Positions 1 to 8,002 of a DNA stretch of 53,702 bases are shown one piece after another. Position numbers and translations under genes: made by a program. The DNA is from Tomitella biformata AHU 1821 (lineage in GTDB: Bacteria > Actinomycetota > Actinomycetes > Mycobacteriales > Mycobacteriaceae), in NCBI RefSeq assembly GCF_000524475.1, contig NZ_BAVQ01000061.1, positions 1 to 53,702 on the forward strand. The letters run 5' to 3'. The notes beneath the pieces were generated by a model. That model was not told the DNA's origin. It saw only the letters and a program-made list of their open reading frames with translations, and searched no databases. The first letter of the stretch is position 1. Every line of letters begins with the position of its first letter.

Positions 1-69
1 CCCGATGACGAGGTGCATCAGATGGTCGAGCTCAACGCGCGGGCGTTGTTGAACTTCCCCCGCACCTAA
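1..69 (+). CDS. C-terminal tail of an upstream gene, possibly amidohydrolase family
   Basis: An open frame enters from the left edge and stops at TAA 67-69, giving 22 residues that end in NARALLNFPRT. A tail of the form N-A-x-x-L-(F/L)-x-F is common at the end of metal-dependent amidohydrolases (amidohydrolase_2 family), which often sit in aromatic and steroid catabolic clusters. That similarity is the only clue, so the family is a guess. The frame is followed after 28 bases by the next start, so it is probably the first visible gene of the plus-strand operon that continues to the thiolase at 3337. Confidence 0.4.
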   Translation, partial: PDDEVHQMVELNARALLNFPRT

Positions 70-97
70 ACCCGAACGAGAGCTGGTGAGGCACGCC

Positions 98-325
98 ATG
101 GAAGAGCAAATCGAACAGATCCCCCAGGATGACTGGGTCGACCAGGACCTGTTGACGCGAGAGCTGGCAAGCGAGTTGCTCGACGCGGAGATAGCCGCGG
201 AGAAGGAGCGCTTGGCGACGCTCGGCGAGGCCTCGGACGACGTGTGGAGCGCCGCCGACCGCGAGCGCCGCCTCGCCGCCATGGTCACGGTCCGGGACCG
301 TCACCGCACGCCGAATGCGCTGTGA
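98..325 (+). CDS. Small acidic hypothetical protein
   Basis: A 75-residue protein rich in Glu, Asp, Arg and Ala, predicted to be mostly helical, with no cysteines, signal peptide or membrane segment. ATG at 98 is chosen because GGTGAGG (85-91) lies six bases upstream; an in-frame GTG at 86 is the alternative. Its stop (323-325) overlaps or abuts the start of the DUF35-thiolase gene, so the two are probably translationally coupled. I recognise no family. Given its position it may be a small partner or chaperone of the fused thiolase, but that is inference. Confidence 0.6.
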   Translation: MEEQIEQIPQDDWVDQDLLTRELASELLDAEIAAEKERLATLGEASDDVWSAADRERRLAAMVTVRDRHRTPNAL

Positions 326-2003
326 CGCCGTGACTTCCAACGCGAACCCCATCGCAGACACCGGCCGCCCGCTACCGCAGCCGACCCTCGCGAGCGCCGA
401 GTTCTGGGCCTCGGGCGCGGACGGCATCCTGCGGATCGCCGAGTGCTCGGCGTGTGGGAAGAGATCGCACCCGCAGGCTGTGCTGTGCCCGGACTGCCAC
501 GGTCGCGAGCTGCCGCTGCGGCCGGTGTCCGGCAAGGCCGTCGTCGTGGGCCTGACGGTCAACTTCCAGCAATGGCTGCCGAACTTCCCCCCGCCCTACG
601 TCGTGGCGATCGTGGCGCTGGTGGAGGATCCGGGGGTGCGCCTGACCACGAACATCGTCGGGTGCGAGCCCGCCGATGTCGCGGTCGGCACGCAGGTGCG
701 GGTCGTGTTCGAGCAGGTCGAAGAGTCCATTTGGCTGCCGCTTTTCGAGATTGACCCCGACGCCGACGGCAAGCCCGGGGCCCTCCCCGAACCCGAGGAC
801 TATAAGTCCCGGCTCCGTGCCCCCGTCAGCAAGAAGCGGTTCGAGGACCAGGTCGCGATCAGCGGGGTCGGCCAGTCCAAGATCGGCCGCCGACTCATGG
901 TGGATCCGCTCTCACTCACCGTTGACGCGTGCCTGGCGGCGGTCGCCGACGCCGGGCTGACGCTCGACGACATCGACGGGCTCTCCACCTACCCCGGCCG
1001 ATCCGTCGGCGGCATGTCCGAGGGCGGGATCATGCCCGTCGAGCAGGCGCTGCGGATCAATCCGACCTGGGTCAACGCCGGCGCCGAGCTGCCCGGCCAG
1101 AACGGGTCGATCATCGCCGCGATGCTCGCGGTGTCCTCCGGCCTCTGCCGACACGTGCTGTGCTTCCGCACCGTGTGGGAGTCCTCCCACACGGAGCTCG
1201 TCCGCTCGGGCGAATGGGCCACCGGAAACGCCAGGGCCACAGACATGTTCGAGTTCAGGCACCCCTTCGGCGCGATGTCCGCAGCGAACTGGATCGCGTG
1301 CCAGGCCTCGCACTACTTCCACCGCTACGGCGACGCCAAGGAGGCGCTCGGCGCGATCGCGGTGAATACCCGCCACAACGCCTCCGCCAATCCGGAGGCC
1401 GTCTACCGCGACCCGATCACGATGGCGGACTACCTCAACGCCCGTCCGGTGTCGACGCCCTTCGGGCTCTACGACTGCGACGTGCCCGTCGACGGCGCGG
1501 TGGCCGTCATCGTCTCCGCGATCGACACCGTGGGGGACCTCCCCCACAAGCCAGTGTTCGTCGAGGCCGTCGGCACCCAGATGATGGAGCCCCTGTCCTG
1601 GGACCAAGGCACGCTCACCCACCTCCCCCAGTCCCTGGGCCCCAGCGCGCACCTGTGGAGCCGCACCGACCAGCGTCCAGAGGATGTCGACGTCGCGCTG
1701 CTCTACGACGGCTTCACCTTCAACGCCCTGTCCTGGCTGGAAGGCCTCGGCTTCTGCGAGCTCGGCGGCGCAAGCGATTTCATCGACGGCGGCCGCGGGA
1801 TCGCGATCGATGGCCGGCTGCCCCTGAACCCGCACGGCGGCCAGCTCTCCGCGGGCCGCACCCACGGCTACGGATTCTTCCGGGAGGCCGTGCTGCAACT
1901 TCGCGGCCAAGCGCCCGGCCGGCAGGTCGCCGACCCCCGCCTCGCCGTGGTCAGCTCAGGCGGCGGGGTGCCCTCGGGCGCGATCCTGCTGCGGTCCGAC
2001 TAG
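315..2003 (+). CDS. Fused DUF35 (zinc ribbon/OB-fold) and SCP2-type thiolase, likely retro-aldolase or thiolase
   Basis: About 562 residues. Residues 25-70 hold a rubredoxin-like zinc ribbon (C44-x2-C47 and C58-x2-C61), followed by an OB-fold typical of DUF35. From about residue 176 a lipid-transfer-protein type thiolase begins (VAISGVGQSKIGRR), with YDGFTF and NPHGGQLSAGRTHGYGF near the end. In steroid side-chain degradation the aldolase Ltp2 works with the DUF35 domain of a separate protein, ChsH2; here both parts are in one chain. Such pairs cleave beta-hydroxy or beta-keto acyl-CoA thioesters. The start is uncertain: ATG 315 overlaps the upstream stop, while GTG 330 begins just after it, and neither has a clear ribosome site. 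The CoA-transferase gene follows after 42 bases. Confidence 0.85.
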   Translation: MRCDAVTSNANPIADTGRPLPQPTLASAEFWASGADGILRIAECSACGKRSHPQAVLCPDCHGRELPLRPVSGKAVVVGLTVNFQQWLPNFPPPYVVAIVALVEDPGVRLTTNIVGCEPADVAVGTQVRVVFEQVEESIWLPLFEIDPDADGKPGALPEPEDYKSRLRAPVSKKRFEDQVAISGVGQSKIGRRLMVDPLSLTVDACLAAVADAGLTLDDIDGLSTYPGRSVGGMSEGGIMPVEQALRINPTWVNAGAELPGQNGSIIAAMLAVSSGLCRHVLCFRTVWESSHTELVRSGEWATGNARATDMFEFRHPFGAMSAANWIACQASHYFHRYGDAKEALGAIAVNTRHNASANPEAVYRDPITMADYLNARPVSTPFGLYDCDVPVDGAVAVIVSAIDTVGDLPHKPVFVEAVGTQMMEPLSWDQGTLTHLPQSLGPSAHLWSRTDQRPEDVDVALLYDGFTFNALSWLEGLGFCELGGASDFIDGGRGIAIDGRLPLNPHGGQLSAGRTHGYGFFREAVLQLRGQAPGRQVADPRLAVVSSGGGVPSGAILLRSD

Positions 2004-2045
2004 CACCGTCCCCACATCCCACGACCAACGACCAGGAGTTCCACA

Positions 2046-3275
2046 ATGCAACGTCCGCTGGAGGGTATCCGCATCCTTGAGGTGGCCCAGTTCACCTTCG
2101 TCCCCGCCGCCGGCGCCGTCCTCGCGGACTGGGGCGCCGACATCGTCAAGGTCGAACACGCCGAGCACGGCGACGCCCAGCGCGGGCTGGTCCGCGTCCT
2201 CGGCCACGACGCCACCCGGCCCGGCTCCTCCTTCGCGCCGATCATGGACGGCCCCAACCGCAGCAAGCGCAGCATCGGCATCGACCTCGCCAACCCCGAG
2301 GCCCGCGCGGTGCTCGAGGAGCTCGTCCGCCGCAGCGACGTCTTCCTCACCAACTACCTCCCCAGCCCCCGGGCCAAGCTGGGCCTGACGCTCGAGGACA
2401 TCCGGGCGATCAATCCGGACATCATCTACGTGACCGGCAACGGCTTCGGCAGCCAGGGCCCCGACGCCGACACCGGCGCCTTCGACGCCACCGGCTTCTG
2501 GGCCCGTGGCGGCAGCGCCGAGGGCCTGATGCCGCCGGATGCCGAGCACATGACCTTCATGCCCGCCGGCGCATACGGCGACAACATCGGCGGCATGACC
2601 ATCGCCGGCGGGATCGCCGCGGCGATCGCCGGCCGCGAGCGCACCGGCGAGACCTCCGTCGTCGACGTCTCGCTGCTCGGCGTGGGAGCCTGGGCCACCC
2701 AGTTCACCGTCAACCTGGCCCTGTTCAACGGCGGCCCGCTGACCAAGGTGCGCAAGAAGTCCGCCGCGGTGGGCAACCCCCTGACCGGCTCCTACCGCAC
2801 CTCCGACAACCGCTGGCTGCAGTTCTCCATGCTCCAGCCCACGCGGTACTGGAATGAGTTCGTGACCGCGCTCGGCCTCGACCACCTCGTCGGGGACACC
2901 CGGTTCCAGACGATGGCGGCCATCACCGAGCACAGCGAGGAGATCGGCGGCTGGTTCGCCGACGCGATCGCCGCGCGGACCTACGACGAGTGGACCGCCG
3001 TCCTCGCCAACCTCAGCGGCCCCTGGGCCCCGCTGCAGAACAGCTGGGAACTGGGCCATGACGAGGCGCTCATCGCCAATGGGCGGATCGTCGACGTCGT
3101 CGACGCGGACGGCGAGACCCAGAAGCTGGTCGCGAACCCGGTCAAGTTCGACGACGCCCCGGTGCAGATGACCCGCGCGCCCCTGTTCGCCGAGCACACC
3201 GACGACATCCTCCGCGAGATCGGCTTCGACGACGAGCAACTGCTCGGGCTCAAGATCGCCGGCGCCGTCACCTAG
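2046..3275 (+). CDS. Family III CoA-transferase (CaiB/BaiF)
   Basis: A 409-residue protein beginning with the family signature (LEGIRILEVAQF, then VLADWGADIVKVEH). The conserved aspartate that carries the acyl group in family III enzymes is seen in VVDVSLL at about residue 207. These enzymes move CoA between carboxylic acids, or act as acyl-CoA racemases in related branches. AGGAG eight bases before the ATG supports the start. It lies between the DUF35-thiolase and a thiolase on the same strand with short gaps, so it probably activates or recycles an intermediate acid of the same pathway. The exact donor and acceptor cannot be told. Confidence 0.88.
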   Translation: MQRPLEGIRILEVAQFTFVPAAGAVLADWGADIVKVEHAEHGDAQRGLVRVLGHDATRPGSSFAPIMDGPNRSKRSIGIDLANPEARAVLEELVRRSDVFLTNYLPSPRAKLGLTLEDIRAINPDIIYVTGNGFGSQGPDADTGAFDATGFWARGGSAEGLMPPDAEHMTFMPAGAYGDNIGGMTIAGGIAAAIAGRERTGETSVVDVSLLGVGAWATQFTVNLALFNGGPLTKVRKKSAAVGNPLTGSYRTSDNRWLQFSMLQPTRYWNEFVTALGLDHLVGDTRFQTMAAITEHSEEIGGWFADAIAARTYDEWTAVLANLSGPWAPLQNSWELGHDEALIANGRIVDVVDADGETQKLVANPVKFDDAPVQMTRAPLFAEHTDDILREIGFDDEQLLGLKIAGAVT

Positions 3276-3336
3276 CCGCCCGGCCACCCCGACGCACCAC
3301 CCAACCATCCCCGCCAGACGCCAGGAGCAGCCCAGC

Positions 3337-4488
3337 ATGAGCAGTAGAGAAGCCGTCATCGTCGAGGCCGTCCGCACGCCGATCGGCAAGCGGAACGGCG
3401 CGCTGAAGGACATCCACCCCGTCGACCTCTCCGCCCTGGTGTTGCGCGAGCTGATCCAGCGGACCGGCGTGGACCCCGGCCTGGTCGACGACGTCATGTG
3501 GGGGTGCGTCACCCAGCTCGGGGACCAGTCCAGCAACGTCGCGCGCTTCGCCACCCTGGCGGCGGGCTGGCCGGAGAGCGTGCCGGCCGTGACCGTCAAC
3601 CGCGCGTGCGGCTCCGGCCAGCAGGCCATCGAGTCGGCTGCGCACGCGGTCATGGCGGGTGCCTACGACATCGCCGTCGCCGGCGGCGTCGAGATGATGT
3701 CCCGAGTGCCGCTCGGCGCGGCCCGCGCCGCCGGATTCCCCTACGGCCAAACGGTTCTCGACCGCTACGGTGTGGACCAGCTGGACCAGGGCATCGGCGC
3801 GGAGATGGTCGCCCAGAAGTGGGGGCTGTCCCGGCAGCGGCTCGACGAGTTCGCCTCCCGCTCCCACCAGCTGGCGGCCGACGCCATCGACCGCGGAGCC
3901 TTCGACTCCCAGCTCGTGCCGGTCCACGCAGGCGACTCCCACCTCACCGTCGACGAGGGCCTGCGCCGTGGGACCTCCCCCGCAACCCTGGCCAAACTCA
4001 AGCCTTCCTTCCGCGAGGACGGGGTCATCCACGCGGGCAACGCCTCCCAGATCTCCGACGGCGCCTCGGCCGTCATGATCACCACCCCGGAGAAGGCTGC
4101 CGAACTCGGGCTCACCCCCATCGTCCGCCTCCTCGCCGGCTCGGTGGCCGGCGCGGACCCGGTGATGATGCTGACCGCGCCCATCCCCGCCACCCGCAAA
4201 GTGCTCGCCCGCACGGGTCTGCAGATCGGCGATATCGGGGCCATCGAGATCAACGAGGCCTTCGCGCCGGTCCCCCTGGCCTGGCAGCTCGAGCTCGGCG
4301 CCGACCTCGACCGGGTCAACCCGCTGGGCGGCGCCATCGCGGTGGGCCACCCCCTGGGCGCGACCGGCGGGATCCTGACGACCCGGCTGATCCACCACAT
4401 GCGCGAGCAGGGCATCAAGTACGGGCTGCAGACGATCTGCGAGGGCGGCGGCACCGCCAACGCGACCATCTACGAGCTCATCGAGTGA
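3337..4488 (+). CDS. Acetyl-CoA acetyltransferase (thiolase, FadA type)
   Basis: 383 residues, the normal length for a degradative thiolase. The acylated cysteine is C91 in NRACGSGQQA; NEAFAP, GHPLGATGG (H338) and CEGGGTANA (C368) complete the active site. It would cleave a 3-ketoacyl-CoA with CoA to release acetyl-CoA or propionyl-CoA. AGGAG nine bases upstream supports the ATG. It is the last gene of the first plus-strand operon and is followed by a strong hairpin shared with the convergent racemase gene. It is a paralogue of the thiolase at 35719-36873, so the island carries two, presumably for different chain or ring fragments. Confidence 0.92.
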   Translation: MSSREAVIVEAVRTPIGKRNGALKDIHPVDLSALVLRELIQRTGVDPGLVDDVMWGCVTQLGDQSSNVARFATLAAGWPESVPAVTVNRACGSGQQAIESAAHAVMAGAYDIAVAGGVEMMSRVPLGAARAAGFPYGQTVLDRYGVDQLDQGIGAEMVAQKWGLSRQRLDEFASRSHQLAADAIDRGAFDSQLVPVHAGDSHLTVDEGLRRGTSPATLAKLKPSFREDGVIHAGNASQISDGASAVMITTPEKAAELGLTPIVRLLAGSVAGADPVMMLTAPIPATRKVLARTGLQIGDIGAIEINEAFAPVPLAWQLELGADLDRVNPLGGAIAVGHPLGATGGILTTRLIHHMREQGIKYGLQTICEGGGTANATIYELIE

Positions 4489-4548
4489 TCTAGCCCCACT
4501 GCCCGCCTGCCACCACCATTCTTGCCGCCACCACCCCGGCGGCGCGAT

Positions 4549-4593
4549 GTCGAGCCGGCCCGACGGCCATCAACACCATCGGGCCGGCTCGAC
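4549..4593. terminator. Bidirectional intrinsic-type terminator hairpin
   Basis: A perfect 15-bp inverted repeat (GTCGAGCCGGCCCGA at 4549-4563 and its complement at 4579-4593) with a 15-base loop, in the 108-base gap between the convergent thiolase and racemase genes. There is no long T run, as is common in high-GC actinobacteria. Confidence 0.8.
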
Positions 4594-4596
4594 GAA

Positions 4597-5661
4597 TCAC
4601 ACCCGCACCCACGACCGGAGGATCTCGTGCGCAGGACTCGCATCCATGGCGTAGCCGATCGGCAACCGCGGCGTCCAGGATCCCTCGCCCTCACGCCCGG
4701 GCTCAGCGACGAGGATCGAGCGGGCGTCGACCTGCGGATTCCCCGCCGCCTCCGCCAGGCTCAGCACCGGAGTCAGGCACGCGTCGGTATGCGCGGCCAG
4801 CGCCCCCCACTCGTCGCGGGTCCGGGTCAGGATGGCGGCCGCGATCTGCTCGCGGAGCGCGGGCCAGATGGCCGGATCCTCCCGTCCCACAACCGATGTG
4901 GGATCCAGTCCCAGCACGTCGACGAGCACGGCGAAGAACTGCGCCTCCAGGGCGCCGACGGCGACGAACTTGCCGTCGGCGCACGGGTAGACGTCGTAGT
5001 AGGGCGCGCCCGTGTCCAGGCGGTTGGTGCCCGGCTCGTCCGACCAGCGGCCGGTCGAGCGGTACTCGTGCAGCATCGAGGTCAGGTAGTTCGCGCCGTC
5101 GAGGATCGCGACGTCGAGCACGCTCCCCCGCCCCGTCCGGCCCCGCTCGAACACCGCCGCGAGGATCGCCGTGACAAGGTACATCGCGCCGCCGCCGAAG
5201 TCCCCGAGCAGGTTGGCCGGGGGCGTCGGCACCCCGCCGCTGCGGGTGGCCGAGTGCAGCGCGCCCGTCAGCGCGATGTAGTTGATGTCATGCCCGGCGG
5301 TCTGCGCGAGGGGACCGTCCTGGCCCCACCCGGTCATCCGGGCGTAGACCAGTCGGTCATTGACCGCCTCCAGGTCCGCCGGCCCCAGGCCCAGCCGCTC
5401 CATCACGCCCGGGCGGAAGCCCTCGACCAGCACATCGGCCGCCGCCACCGCCTCGCGCACCTGTCGGATCGCATCCGGGTCCTTGAGGTCGACCTCCAGG
5501 GTCGACCGGTTGCGCACCAGCGCCGGCAGGCCCGAGCCCGGGCGGCGCAGGGTCAGCACCTCGGCCCCGAGATCGGCCAGCAGCATGCACCCGAATGGAG
5601 CCGGGCCCAGGCCGAGGAACTCGACCACCCGAAGACCGCTCAATGGAGTATTGTCACTCAT
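4597..5661 (-). CDS. Alpha-methylacyl-CoA racemase-like protein (AMACR/MCR)
   Basis: 354 residues. The N-terminus (GLRVVEFLGLGPAPFGCM) and the catalytic pair in AGHDINYIAL (H124) and GDFGGG (D154) match the residues used for proton transfer by mycobacterial MCR (H126 and D156). It would interconvert (2R)- and (2S)-methylacyl-CoA, needed before acyl-CoA dehydrogenase can act on methyl-branched isoprenoid or steroid side chains. The start ATG at 5661 has GGAAAAG upstream. It is divergent from the acyl-CoA dehydrogenase at 5776, which suggests shared control. Some family members are CoA-transferases, but the conserved His/Asp favours the racemase reading. Confidence 0.85.
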   Translation of the reverse strand: MSDNTPLSGLRVVEFLGLGPAPFGCMLLADLGAEVLTLRRPGSGLPALVRNRSTLEVDLKDPDAIRQVREAVAAADVLVEGFRPGVMERLGLGPADLEAVNDRLVYARMTGWGQDGPLAQTAGHDINYIALTGALHSATRSGGVPTPPANLLGDFGGGAMYLVTAILAAVFERGRTGRGSVLDVAILDGANYLTSMLHEYRSTGRWSDEPGTNRLDTGAPYYDVYPCADGKFVAVGALEAQFFAVLVDVLGLDPTSVVGREDPAIWPALREQIAAAILTRTRDEWGALAAHTDACLTPVLSLAEAAGNPQVDARSILVAEPGREGEGSWTPRLPIGYAMDASPAHEILRSWVRV

Positions 5662-5775
5662 TCTTTTCCATCCTTTTCGTCAGATAATCCACTCTCCCGA
5701 GTGAACTCCGATAACTCCATTTCAGACAGTCCTTGTTCCATCTAATTGAACGCCCGAAGATCGCGGAGGAAATGA
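5662..5775. promoter_or_regulatory. Divergent promoter region, racemase and acyl-CoA dehydrogenase
   Basis: A 114-base AT-richer gap between two divergent starts. GGAGG at 5765-5769 is the ribosome site of the plus gene. I do not find the AAC-N2/3-GTT palindrome seen at other promoters here, so this pair may be under different control. No -10/-35 pair stands out enough to name. Confidence 0.5.
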
Positions 5776-6936
5776 ATGCCACAACCATTTTACGACAACG
5801 ACCACGATCAGTTCCGCGAGATCGTCCGAGAATTTGTGCGGCGCGAGGTCGCGCCGAATCTCGATCGCTGGGAGGAGGAGGGCGCCACCGGCCGGGAGGT
5901 GTGGAAGTCGGCCGGCGCGCACGGCATCCTCGGCATCCGGATCGCCGAGGAGTTCGGCGGCGGCGGCATGACGGACTACCGGTACCGCTGCGTCATCCAG
6001 GAGGAGCTCGCCGCCGTCGGCGCGGCCTCCCTCGCCTCCGGGTTCTCCATCAACGAGGACATCGTCGCCTCCTATCTGACGACGTTCGGCACCGATGAGC
6101 AGAAACGCGAGTGGCTGCCCCAGATGGCCAACGGCACCGTCGTCGCCTCGATCGCGATGTCGGAGCCGGCCGCTGGCAGCGACCTGCGCGGGATGAAGAC
6201 CACCGCGGTCCGCGACGGGGGCGACTGGGTCATCAACGGCTCCAAGACATTCATCACCAGTGGGTTCTCCTCCGACGTGGTGCTCGTCGCCGCGCGCACC
6301 GGCGAGGTCGAGGGCCGCCCGCAGCTCTCGCTGATCCTGGTGCCCACCACCGCCGAGGGCTTCATGCGCGGGCGCAAGCTGCGCAAGCTGGGCCTGCACG
6401 CCCAGGACACCGCGGAGATCGCCTTCGAGAACCTGCGGGTGCCGGCGGCGAACCTCGTCGGGCAGGAGGGTCGCGGATTCCACCACCTGACGGCGCAGCT
6501 CCCCCTCGAGCGCCTGTCCATCGCTTGGCGCGCCCTGTGCGCGGCCGCGGCGGCGCTGGACTGGACCTGCAGCTACACCGCCGAGCGGAAGGCCTTCGGC
6601 CAGCGCATCATCGACTTCCAGAACACCCGCTTCAAGCTCGCGGAGATGTCCACCGAGATCGATATCACCCGGACCTTCCTCGAGGAGTCCATCCTGTCCT
6701 ATAACGAGGGCTCCTTCGACGTCACGCTCGGGGCCAAGGCCAAGTGGTGGACCACCGAGCTGCAGAACCGGGTCGTCAACGCCTGCCTGCAACTGCACGG
6801 CGGCTACGGCTACATGGACGAGTACCCCATCTCCCGCGCCTACGCGGACGCCCGCGTGCAGACCATCGTCGGCGGCACCACGGAGATCATGAAGGAGATC
6901 ATCGGCCGCGATCTCGCGGCCAAATACTCCTCGTGA
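5776..6936 (+). CDS. Acyl-CoA dehydrogenase (long-chain/isovaleryl type active site)
   Basis: 386 residues with all ACAD landmarks: AMSEPAAGSDL (FAD/substrate), FGQRIIDFQNTRF, and LHGGYGYMDEYP. In short-chain enzymes the catalytic base sits in the motif YEGTSE; here that segment reads IVGGTTEIMKE, so the base there is missing. Instead QLPLERLSIA supplies a glutamate (E245) at the position used by isovaleryl-CoA and long-chain dehydrogenases. It introduces the alpha-beta double bond into an acyl-CoA, passing electrons to ETF. GGAGG six bases before the ATG supports the start. It is followed after 44 bases by the SDR gene, which would act two steps later. Confidence 0.92.
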   Translation: MPQPFYDNDHDQFREIVREFVRREVAPNLDRWEEEGATGREVWKSAGAHGILGIRIAEEFGGGGMTDYRYRCVIQEELAAVGAASLASGFSINEDIVASYLTTFGTDEQKREWLPQMANGTVVASIAMSEPAAGSDLRGMKTTAVRDGGDWVINGSKTFITSGFSSDVVLVAARTGEVEGRPQLSLILVPTTAEGFMRGRKLRKLGLHAQDTAEIAFENLRVPAANLVGQEGRGFHHLTAQLPLERLSIAWRALCAAAAALDWTCSYTAERKAFGQRIIDFQNTRFKLAEMSTEIDITRTFLEESILSYNEGSFDVTLGAKAKWWTTELQNRVVNACLQLHGGYGYMDEYPISRAYADARVQTIVGGTTEIMKEIIGRDLAAKYSS

Positions 6937-6980
6937 CCCGCCGGTCCGCCGCACCTCCACCCCCACAGAGAGACTGAACC

Positions 6981-7748
6981 ATGCAGTTGCAGGACAACAT
7001 CTTCCTGGTCACCGGCGGGGCCTCCGGCCTCGGTGAGGCCACCGCCACTGCGCTCGTCGACGCCGGCGCGCGCGTGGTCCTCGCCGATCTCGCCAGCTCC
7101 GACGGCGCGGCCACAGCCGCCCGCCTCGGCGGCGCCGCCGCCTTCGTCGCCATCGACATCACCGACGAGTCCTCGTTCGACGCCGCCCTCGACGCGGCCG
7201 AGTCGCACGGCCCGCTGCGCGGCGTAGTGCACTGCGCCGGCCGCGGCGGCGACCGCCTGCGCATCCTCGACAAGGAGGGACACCCGGGCGACCTGGACAG
7301 CTTCCGCAATGTCCTCGAGATCAACCTGATCGGGACCTACAACGTCCTGCGGCACGTCGCGGCCCGGATGGCGCGCAACGAGCCGATCGACGGGGAGCGC
7401 GGCGCCGTCGTGCTCACCGCGTCGGTGGCGGCGTTCGACGGGCAGATCGGCCAGACCTCCTACACCGCGTCCAAGGCCGCCGTGCACGGGATGACCCTCG
7501 TCGCCGCGCGGGACCTCGCGAGCTTCGGCATCCGGGTCAACACCATCGCCCCGGGCCTGTTCGACACCCCGATGCTTGCCCGCCTGCGCACCGATATCCG
7601 GGAGGGCCTCTCCGCGGGGGTCCCCTTCCCCAAGCGCCTGGGCCGCCCGGAGGACTACGCCGGGATGGCGCTAACACTGCTGCAGAACTCCTACGCCAAC
7701 GGTGAGACGATCCGTCTCGACGGCGCGATCCGGATGGCACCGCGATAG
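6981..7748 (+). CDS. SDR, 3-hydroxyacyl-CoA dehydrogenase type II-like (HSD10-like)
   Basis: 255 residues with a classical Rossmann start (VTGGASGLGEA), VHCAGRGG, serine in TASVAAFDGQIGQ and Y-x3-K in YTASK. The AAFDGQIGQ segment and the long insert after the GRGG loop are typical of HSD10/type II 3-hydroxyacyl-CoA dehydrogenases, which oxidise 3-hydroxyacyl-CoA with NAD+. Close paralogues lie at 16894-17658 and 44148-44906. It ends the operon with the ACAD at 5776 and is followed by a strong hairpin. Because HSD10 enzymes also accept hydroxysteroids, the substrate could be ring-bound. Confidence 0.88.
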   Translation: MQLQDNIFLVTGGASGLGEATATALVDAGARVVLADLASSDGAATAARLGGAAAFVAIDITDESSFDAALDAAESHGPLRGVVHCAGRGGDRLRILDKEGHPGDLDSFRNVLEINLIGTYNVLRHVAARMARNEPIDGERGAVVLTASVAAFDGQIGQTSYTASKAAVHGMTLVAARDLASFGIRVNTIAPGLFDTPMLARLRTDIREGLSAGVPFPKRLGRPEDYAGMALTLLQNSYANGETIRLDGAIRMAPR

Positions 7749-7772
7749 AGCCCTTCCACGCACATGAGGCCA

Positions 7773-7815
7773 ATCGCCCGAGGGAGTAGCGCACCGCGCT
7801 GCTCCCTCGGGCGAT
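7773..7815 (+). terminator. Intrinsic terminator after the ACAD-SDR operon
   Basis: A 43-base near-perfect hairpin: ATCGCCCGAGGGAG at 7773-7786 pairs with 7802-7815. An inner AGCGC/GCGCT pairing extends the stem to a three-base loop, and the hairpin is followed by TTTCGT. Confidence 0.88.
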
Positions 7816-8002
7816 TTCGTAACCGCCGCCACCTCAGACTCGGTCTCTACGCCCCAAATGCGAATATCAATTTCCCTGCACCTCCTTTCCATTCAACGGA
7901 AAAGCCATCGGACGTGCCCCAATAATACGATTACGGTCTCCGTCTACCGCAGAGCACACGGCTGACGATTTCGCCAACACCTGAAGATGGGATTAATTTT
8001 CG

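Noticed and set aside
1956-3653. Long minus-strand open frame opposite the CoA-transferase
   Set aside because: Same cause: a low-complexity, charged product antisense to a gene with clear family motifs.
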